The translations under genes were made by a program, and so were the position numbers. From CAZIUL01 sp964542475 (GTDB lineage Bacteria; Planctomycetota; B15-G4; CAYZWU01), in assembly GCA_964542475.1 (NCBI GenBank), contig CAZIUL010000013.1:31668-95667 (forward strand): 64,000 nucleotides of DNA. The letters are read 5' to 3'. Under the pieces are notes generated by a model. The model made no database searches and was not told the DNA's origin. It was given only the letters and a program-made list of their open reading frames with translations. This document shows, in pieces, positions 59,431-64,000 of this stretch (the stretch's first letter is position 1; each line of letters opens with the position of its first letter).

Positions 59431-59606
59431 AACCCGCATATTTCATCCTCTTCTGCTGCGGCACCGTAAACTGCGCTGTGGCTGCGTTTCATGCCAGGAG
59501 ACGATCCTCAAACTGTAAGAACAGGCCTGCGGTCGTCTCCTGACATGCGCCTTGCCACATCACAGTTTACGGCACCTCGCGACGAAGAGTATGAAATAAG
59601 CGGGTT
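59431..59606. repeat. Full palindromic element (P11)
   Basis: 176 nt, AACCCGCATATTTCATCCTC on the left and GAGTATGAAATAAGCGGGTT on the right; more than 90 percent like P8 and P12 by eye. The stem base differs from P8 by a compensating change (AACCCGC/GCGGGTT instead of AGCCCGC/GCGGGCT). The remainder of 59607-59766 holds nothing recognisable. Confidence 0.93.
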
Positions 59607-59766
59607 AAACGCAAAAAACCATGTCTACGAGTTGTAAAGCATCGTCAGTGTTTCTTCTACACCAAGCCGGCTGCTCGCACCAGCCTATTGTTGCACTCGA
59701 TCTTTGACCCGCTCCTCGCTGCTCAGTGGTTGAAAAGCCATCCCCCGCGTAACAGTTTGCCCTGTC

Positions 59767-60519
59767 TCAGTCGCGTATTTTGATGCTGCGCAAGTTTTCC
59801 CGGAGCTTGTCCGAATACCAGATTTCAATGAACTCCTCGATGCTTTCTCTCTCGATTTCCTGCATGCGGTCCAGGGCCGAACGCCGCAGGAGCTTCTTCA
59901 TGTGGGCAAAAGCCGACGGGCTCAGGGAGGTGAATTTATCCGCGATCTGAACCGTTCTCTTGGGGAGGTTTTCCAGCCGAGTGACTTCATGGATCAAGCC
60001 GAGCTTCAGCGCCTCTTCCGCGGTGTACATGGCTCCGCTGAACAGGATGTCTTGGGCGACCCGTCCTCCCACCCAGTATCTGAGCATCTCCACGCTGCCC
60101 TGAAACACGCTTGCGCCGAAGGTTATCTCGTTGAGGGAAATCTTGGCCTTGCCGGAAACCATGATCCGGTGGTCACAGGCGGTTGCCAGCATACATCCCC
60201 CGGCAATGGCGTGCCCGTTGATCGCTGCTACAACCGGTTTCGGATAGAGGAAAAGATACCGGTAAAGACCGGTAAACTTGGTCAGGAATCGGGTAAATTT
60301 TTCCCGGGTGTAGTGGTACAGCTCCGGTATATCGAAGCCGAAGGAAAAGAAAGGGCCGGAACCGGTGAGCACCACGGTACGGATCGCTTCGTCTTCGGAG
60401 AGCGTCTTGAAACCATGGCGGAGTTCCTCGAGAACCGTTTCGTTCAGAGCATTCACCTTGCCACGGTTCAGCCTGACGGTTGCATTCGTTCCTTCTTGTG
60501 TGAGCTCTACATATTTCAC
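59767..60519 (-). CDS. Enoyl-CoA hydratase/isomerase family protein
   Basis: 250 residues from GTG 60519 (AAAGGA 8 nt upstream); a longer frame to 60546 reaches into P12. Crotonase motifs: TVVLTGSGPFFSFGFDIPEL, oxyanion-hole PVVAAINGHAIAGGCMLATA and CDHRIMVSGKAKISLNEITF. The two catalytic Glu positions of classical enoyl-CoA hydratase are only partly visible (NEITFG region), so isomerase or hydrolase activity is possible. Fatty-acid or CoA-thioester metabolism; monocistronic. Confidence 0.87.
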   Translation of the reverse strand: MKYVELTQEGTNATVRLNRGKVNALNETVLEELRHGFKTLSEDEAIRTVVLTGSGPFFSFGFDIPELYHYTREKFTRFLTKFTGLYRYLFLYPKPVVAAINGHAIAGGCMLATACDHRIMVSGKAKISLNEITFGASVFQGSVEMLRYWVGGRVAQDILFSGAMYTAEEALKLGLIHEVTRLENLPKRTVQIADKFTSLSPSAFAHMKKLLRRSALDRMQEIERESIEEFIEIWYSDKLRENLRSIKIRD

Positions 60520-60537
60520 GGCTTCTGTCCTTTCTCT

Positions 60538-60715
60538 AGCCCGCATATTTCATCCTCTTCTGCTGCGGCACCGTAAACTGCGCTGTGGCTGCGTTTCATG
60601 CCAGGAGACGATCCTCAACCTGTAAGAACAGGCCTGCGGTCGTCTCCTGACATGCGCCTTGCCACATCACAGTTTACAGCTACCTCGCGACAAAGAGTAT
60701 GAAATAAGCGAGCTA
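60538..60715. repeat. Full palindromic element (P12)
   Basis: 178 nt, TAGCCCGCATATTTCATCCT on the left and AGAGTATGAAATAAGCGAGC TA on the right. It starts about 5 nt upstream of the ribosome binding site of the enoyl-CoA hydratase gene. Confidence 0.93.
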
Positions 60716-61028
60716 ATCCCATCCCGATTACCATGCTTATCAACAAGGCACCTCTCAACGACCTCCAATCACGTGGGGCATCAATTACAGGCGTTGCAGC
60801 CGATGCGTACGAGGACACAACCATCTACAGCCTGTACGATGTTCCGCATCAAGTCAACTCTGCCTGGTGGCGAAAGTACAGCCACAACTTCGAGCTCATG
60901 GGAAAGAGGCTTGTTTTGAATAAGTCGCGAAACTCCTTCTCAGTATGGGGCGAAAAACAAGAAGTGCCACAGAAAGCAGATAATCAACGACCCAATGCCT
61001 TTTGTGACACTTCCCGTTCAAAAAAATC

Positions 61029-61082
61029 TGGTACCCCCTCCAGGACTCGAACCTGGGACCCTCTGATTATGAATCAGACGCT
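61029..61082 (-). tRNA. 3' half of a tRNA (CAT anticodon), partial
   Basis: The minus strand has an anticodon arm TCTGATTCATAATCAGA (loop TTCATAA, anticodon CAT, so Met or Ile2 type), a T arm CCAGGTTCGAGTCCTGG and an acceptor strand ending GGGGGTACCA with encoded CCA. The 5' half (acceptor and D arm) is absent on either side. This is the usual footprint of an integrative element attachment site or a decayed tRNA, not a functional gene. Confidence 0.8.
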
Positions 61083-61119
61083 CGACATTTCAAAACCCTT
61101 GTATAATAAAGTAGTTACA

Positions 61120-61275
61120 GCGAAGCCCGATGAGAGTGAGACGTCCTGTGAGGCGTTTTTATGTGGACACCGGCCGGACTTGGCTGAAGCGGCGGAGGCG
61201 TGGGATAGGCTCCCCGAGGCAGTCAGGGCGGGTATCATGGCGATGGTTCGAGCGTCGGGTGTGGAGGAGGGTTGA
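61120..61275 (+). pseudogene. Possible integrase C-terminal remnant
   Basis: The frame ends with GHRPDLAEAAEAWDRLPEAV RAGIMAMVRASGVEEG and a stop at 61275. Tails of this kind (helical, AWxxLPxAVRAGIxAMV) occur at the end of phage-type integrase/recombinase-linked proteins in environmental genomes; identification is from memory and weak. The upstream frame runs antisense through the tRNA fragment, so only the tail could be real. Confidence 0.3.
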
Positions 61276-61292
61276 ACGGGTGGAGGAAAGAC

Positions 61293-61550
61293 TCAATCAT
61301 TTGATGGCAAAGAACAGGCGGGGCGGAGTCCTGTATGGAATATGCTGAAATCTTTGGGGAGATGCATTCGCATTGCTGAACGGCAAAAAACCCCCGGCCC
61401 ACAATATGCTCCCCCGCGCAATACTCGAAACGATTCAGGACTCGCATAATGATCATTCGAAATATTATTATAATCTTTGCTAATGTTTTGACACCACTCC
61501 ATGATATTTCCTGCTACATCATGCAATCCAAATGACAATACAGAGATCAC
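61293..61550 (-). pseudogene. C-terminal fragment of a formylglycine-generating-enzyme (FGE/SUMF) domain protein
   Basis: FGLHDVAGNIMEWCQN, FRVLRGGAYCGPGVFCRSAM and HTGLRPA are the classic end of an FGE-sulfatase domain (GLxDxxGNxxEWC, VLRGGxW, CRxAxR, GxR). The N-terminal two thirds are missing: the frame breaks near 61545 where a plus-strand helical gene begins. Truncation at a recombination junction is likely. Confidence 0.7.
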
Positions 61551-62379
61551 TGTTTGGGAAGCATACAGCGAACAGGTTGTAAACATTCTGGACCAACGAA
61601 TAAAACAAATCGTTGCTGATTCAAAAGAATCACTGGAAGTAAAAATCGAGGAACTAGCTGCTCAATTTGAGGACTATTTGCATGAATTTGAGCAAGAGGT
61701 TCCACTGCCACCAGTTGACGTGACAAATCTCTCACGCGATGATCTTGCCACTCTGAAAAAGGAAATGCAGAAGCTTGCTCGTGGTCCTGGGTTGCGGCAT
61801 TTATTGGGTAACCTCAAAAACATGGGCGGTCGCGGAGGTGTATCGCTCGGAACAATGAATTTTGCCCGCAAATATACGGCAAAAATCTACAAGCTTTTCG
61901 GAAAAAAGGCCCCCGCTGATCTCATTCGGCGCGGTATTCCAAATGCAGTCCGCCCGCTCGCGAAATTGTTCAAACAAATGGAAAAACGTTTTTGGGTTGT
62001 CCAAATCGTTATGGAATTGCTTGAATTTTGCTGGGGTTTGCTCAGAACCAAGCCAAAAATGCGCAAAATGGTCAAAGATACTATCGAGGCGGTTCGTAAG
62101 GGGACAAAACCAGGACTTTTGAAGAAAAAAATACTAAAAATACCTGCCCAGCCTGGTATGGAAGAGATCCTTGGAGATGTTGTAAAAAGCATATTCCACT
62201 ATGAAGGTGGGTTTGAGGCAACGGTTGATGAAGCCACGCGAGAAATCGAAAACCGCATTGCAGATTGGAAAAACGAACGCAAAGCGCTCAAAAAGAGCCG
62301 CGAGACATGGTCCAATCTATTGGCCAAGCTGGAGAAATTAGAATGCAAAATGGAAAAAAACCTGAACGTAGTGACGTAA
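61545..62379 (+). CDS. Helical protein, possibly truncated dynamin-like C-terminal part
   Basis: The open frame runs from 61501, but codons before about 61545 overlap the FGE fragment, so the true start is probably lost and the gene 5'-truncated. About 275 residues: coiled coil (QRIKQIVADSKESLEVKIEE), a Gly-rich membrane-active-looking stretch (GRGGVSLGTMNFARKYTAKI, KLFGKKAPADLIRRGIPNAV), a hydrophobic helix (FWVVQIVMELLEFCWGLL) and a long charged C-terminal helix. The layout resembles the helical stalk/paddle of LeoA-type bacterial dynamins; no GTPase is present here. Overlaps the next gene by 37 nt. AT-rich, foreign-looking. Confidence 0.45.
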
Positions 62380-62849
62380 ATGACGCAGAGTTTGTAGATA
62401 CCGCCGAACAGAATTCATTGCAGGCTGCAGACAAAGAAACAAATGAAGCGCTGACCTCAAAAGTGAAAGACAAAATCAGCAAATTGAGCGAACGTGGCGA
62501 AATCGAACGCCTACGCAACATTGGCAAAGGGTTGGATGTGGTACGCGGCTTTGTGAATGGTGGGATAAAACTCGCAAACACAATTGCGACCATCAAGAAA
62601 ATTGACGCACAAACAAGCCAAGTAGAAAAGAACATTGAATTGGTCGAAGCCAATACTGAGTTGGCGCGCACACAGAGAAAAGGGACGGCGAACCAAATCG
62701 AAAACACAATTAATCCCTATGTAAAACTTGTACGAGAAGACCTCCCTGTTTTTCTAGACGCCATTTCTGATTTTAGTCCTAGTGACAAAGCAGAAATAGT
62801 CAAAGCAGTGCTCCAAAAATACCCGGCAACGAAAATTGATATCAAATGA
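62343..62849 (+). CDS. Hypothetical coiled-coil protein, gene 2 of AT-rich unit
   Basis: 168 residues from ATG 62343 (GGAG 8 nt upstream). Highly charged and almost fully helical (ETNEALTSKVKDKISKLSER, QVEKNIELVEANTELARTQR), with a short apolar segment GFVNGGIKLANTIATI. No family recognised. It overlaps the genes on both sides (37 nt and 4 nt), so the three form one translation-coupled unit. Probable partner of the preceding helical protein. Confidence 0.65.
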   Translation: MQNGKKPERSDVNDAEFVDTAEQNSLQAADKETNEALTSKVKDKISKLSERGEIERLRNIGKGLDVVRGFVNGGIKLANTIATIKKIDAQTSQVEKNIELVEANTELARTQRKGTANQIENTINPYVKLVREDLPVFLDAISDFSPSDKAEIVKAVLQKYPATKIDIK

Positions 62850-63163
62850 AATCCGAACTTCACTCCCTTTTGAGCGCTGCCGTTGAAGACCTCGCCAGAC
62901 TCGAAGAGTACAAAAGAGAAGTCGAAATGAGGGGAAAGTTGCGCGAAGCAACAGCAGCTTGGAACGTTTTGAAGCGCGTCGAGGCGCAGAAATTCGCGAC
63001 TGCAAAGGCCAAACAGGCAAGTTTTTGCCATTTCCTCGAGGAGATTTCAACGCGTCCAGGCCCACCACCTCACTCTTACAGCGATGACAAGGAGGTATGG
63101 GCTGTCATCCAGGAGGAAACGGGACGGCTTTTTCGCGTTTTGAATTGTCGTAAGATGGGTTGA
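62846..63163 (+). CDS. Hypothetical small protein, gene 3 of AT-rich unit
   Basis: 105 residues; ATGA overlap with the preceding gene. Helical first half (SELHSLLSAAVEDLARLEEY) and a mixed second half (DDKEVWAVIQEETGRLFRVL). Not recognised. Nothing suggests secretion. The unit may be a remnant of a mobile defence or stress system next to the tRNA fragment. Confidence 0.6.
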   Translation: MKSELHSLLSAAVEDLARLEEYKREVEMRGKLREATAAWNVLKRVEAQKFATAKAKQASFCHFLEEISTRPGPPPHSYSDDKEVWAVIQEETGRLFRVLNCRKMG

Positions 63164-63183
63164 TTTTTTGTACGCGGTGTACT

Positions 63184-63584
63184 GGTGTACTGGTCCAAGG
63201 ACTTTTGATGGGCCGAAAACCGGAATTCCTGGTAGCTACCTAAACCGAAGCGAAGGCTTTAAACGTCTCGTCATGCCAATTCTGATGACCGCCTTCTCAC
63301 ATTTTCGTTGAAATCCAGCAGATGTACAGACCTCACCCATTATCAACATGTTCGAAATAACAAGCTTATCAAGCAACTCTTCGAAGCTCGATGACCGGCA
63401 GGTGCTTTCTGTTTTCCATGTATGTCACTGTTAGCACGAACTTGGTGCCGGGCTTTCCTCGGATGCTTGCTTGTGGCGATGCACAGGGACTTTTACGCGG
63501 CCATCGTGGACGTGGTTCAATCCGTGGTTTTGTGTTGGCAGGGAAGAGACCATCGTAGACTTCATCTGGCCTCTTGCCTTTCAA
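63184..63584 (-). mobile_element. Degenerate IS remnant (second transposase C terminus)
   Basis: Bases 63369-63584 on the minus strand encode RPDEVYDGLFPANTKPRIEP, RPRWPRKSPCASPQASIRGK and KHLPVIELRRVA, the end of the same integrase-core transposase as at 6545. The element end GTGTACTGGTCCAAGGACTT and GGGCCGAAAACCG is at 63184-63222. Between them (63226-63368) is decayed DNA. Confidence 0.78.
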
Positions 63585-63652
63585 GCAGGTATGTGAAAGG
63601 GCGGTTTTTTCCCGAATAGAGCACTACAAGCGGGTAAAAACAGGTCTCTCCC

Positions 63653-63738
63653 CTTCGGTTTGACTGGTAGAGCCATGGTTATTTTGATGGCGAAACTTGA
63701 TGTAGCGGGGTAAAATCGCGTTTGATTTTCTTTTCCGC
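63653..63738. repeat. 86-nt dispersed repeat, copy 2
   Basis: CTTCGGTTTGACTGGTAGAG to TTTTCCGC; matches 38444-38529. It lies 42 nt before the ATG of the last gene in the window and could supply its promoter or leader. Confidence 0.75.
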
Positions 63739-63779
63739 GGAGCTGACAGAAAGACTTGTAACGGAAACGAGGGGCAAGA

Positions 63780-64000
63780 ATGGCTAAAATGAACAGCAGA
63801 CAGTTGGCTCGAACATGGCCATTCAAGCGTTACAAGGCATTTGAGCGTGAACTGCGGGGTGCTGCTACAGATTGGTTTTCCAGAAAGGAATTCGCCACAC
63901 ACGCGAGAATGAGGTATTGCCTCAAATCCCATGATAGCTGGCCGAAAAATATCATTTGCACTGACGTGGCCGAGTATATACGGCAAGAGCATGAACGGAA
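63780..64000 (+). CDS. Unknown gene, 5' part only, cut by window end
   Basis: Open from ATG 63780 (GAGGGG 7 nt upstream) to the end, 73 complete codons. Starts MAKMNSRQLARTWPFKRYKA and continues with GAATDWFSRKEFATHARMRY, KSHDSWPKNIICTDVAEYIR. The style (basic, Trp-rich, winged-helix-like) would suit a restriction-type or mobile-element protein, but I do not recognise it. Flanked upstream by a repeat copy and an IS remnant, so likely accessory. Confidence 0.5.
   Translation, partial: MAKMNSRQLARTWPFKRYKAFERELRGAATDWFSRKEFATHARMRYCLKSHDSWPKNIICTDVAEYIRQEHER

Noticed and set aside
46221..60715. CRISPR array made of the palindromic repeats
   Set aside because: Copies are dispersed at gene edges, vary in length and are not separated by regular spacers; no cas genes are present.
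60733..61275. A continuous 180-codon plus-strand gene
   Set aside because: The frame passes antisense through the tRNA fragment and joins unrelated parts; only its last 50 codons could be genuine.
61293..61550. Variable region of a diversity-generating retroelement target
   Set aside because: The FGE-like end fits the fold, but no template repeat or reverse transcriptase is visible in the window, and the domain is truncated.

Overview
The window looks like a metagenome-assembled chromosome segment from a Planctomycetota/PVC-like or Hydrogenedentota-like bacterium. This is inference from gene content: two giant Ser/Thr kinases (one with TPRs, one with RDD membrane domains) each beside an ECF sigma factor, a sulfatase-TPR protein, a DUF5107-TPR protein, a DUF5916 outer-membrane protein, URO-D and AGE enzymes, and a secreted propeller protein with a C-terminal domain I associate with such genomes. 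There is no rRNA, no complete tRNA and no CRISPR array. A 100-N gap at 33744-33843 is flanked on both sides by the same 55 bp, so it is a scaffold join whose contigs actually overlap.

Layout. 1-4900: an AT-rich two-gene unit on the minus strand, an Mrr-nuclease/SF2-helicase fusion followed by an 882-residue protein with helix-hairpin-helix repeats and a sigma-region-4-like HTH; probably DNA defence. 5000-12700: SGNH hydrolase, secreted peptidylarginine-deiminase-like protein, IS remnants, a 194-bp palindrome, a stand-alone YedF-like DsrE protein, and an exported nucleoside hydrolase-FmdE fusion. 12800-17600: sialic-acid operon (NanM-Kelch/SSS fusion, NanA, AGE epimerase). 17700-27400: kinase-TPR, ECF sigma/anti-sigma unit, propeller protein, second ECF sigma and RDD kinase. 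27400-33600: an AT-rich three-gene island (TerB-N/TerB/TerB-C protein, BrxD-like ATPase, Lhr/BrxHI-like helicase) bounded by 21-bp near-identical direct repeats and inserted immediately behind the kinase stop codon.

33900-60500: housekeeping and carbohydrate genes (YaiI, bestrophin, GlpT-like MFS plus URO-D, PMI-like cupin, YbjQ operon, rhamnulokinase, exonuclease, DUF5916 protein, sialate O-acetylesterase, metallopeptidase, DUF5107-TPR, formyltransferase plus polysaccharide deacetylase, sulfatase, dual-specificity phosphatase, enoyl-CoA hydratase). 61000-64000: a mosaic junk/island zone with a tRNA 3'-half, a possible integrase tail, an FGE fragment, three overlapping AT-rich helical-protein genes (possibly a truncated dynamin-type system), another IS remnant and the start of an unknown gene.

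The most pervasive unexplained structure is a family of about 176-nt palindromic elements (three full copies at 46221, 59431 and 60538, plus about ten decayed pieces). They sit at gene edges throughout, often within a few bases of a stop codon or just upstream of a ribosome binding site, and at the borders of the TerB island. Together with the two putative defence modules they are the best candidates for new biology here.
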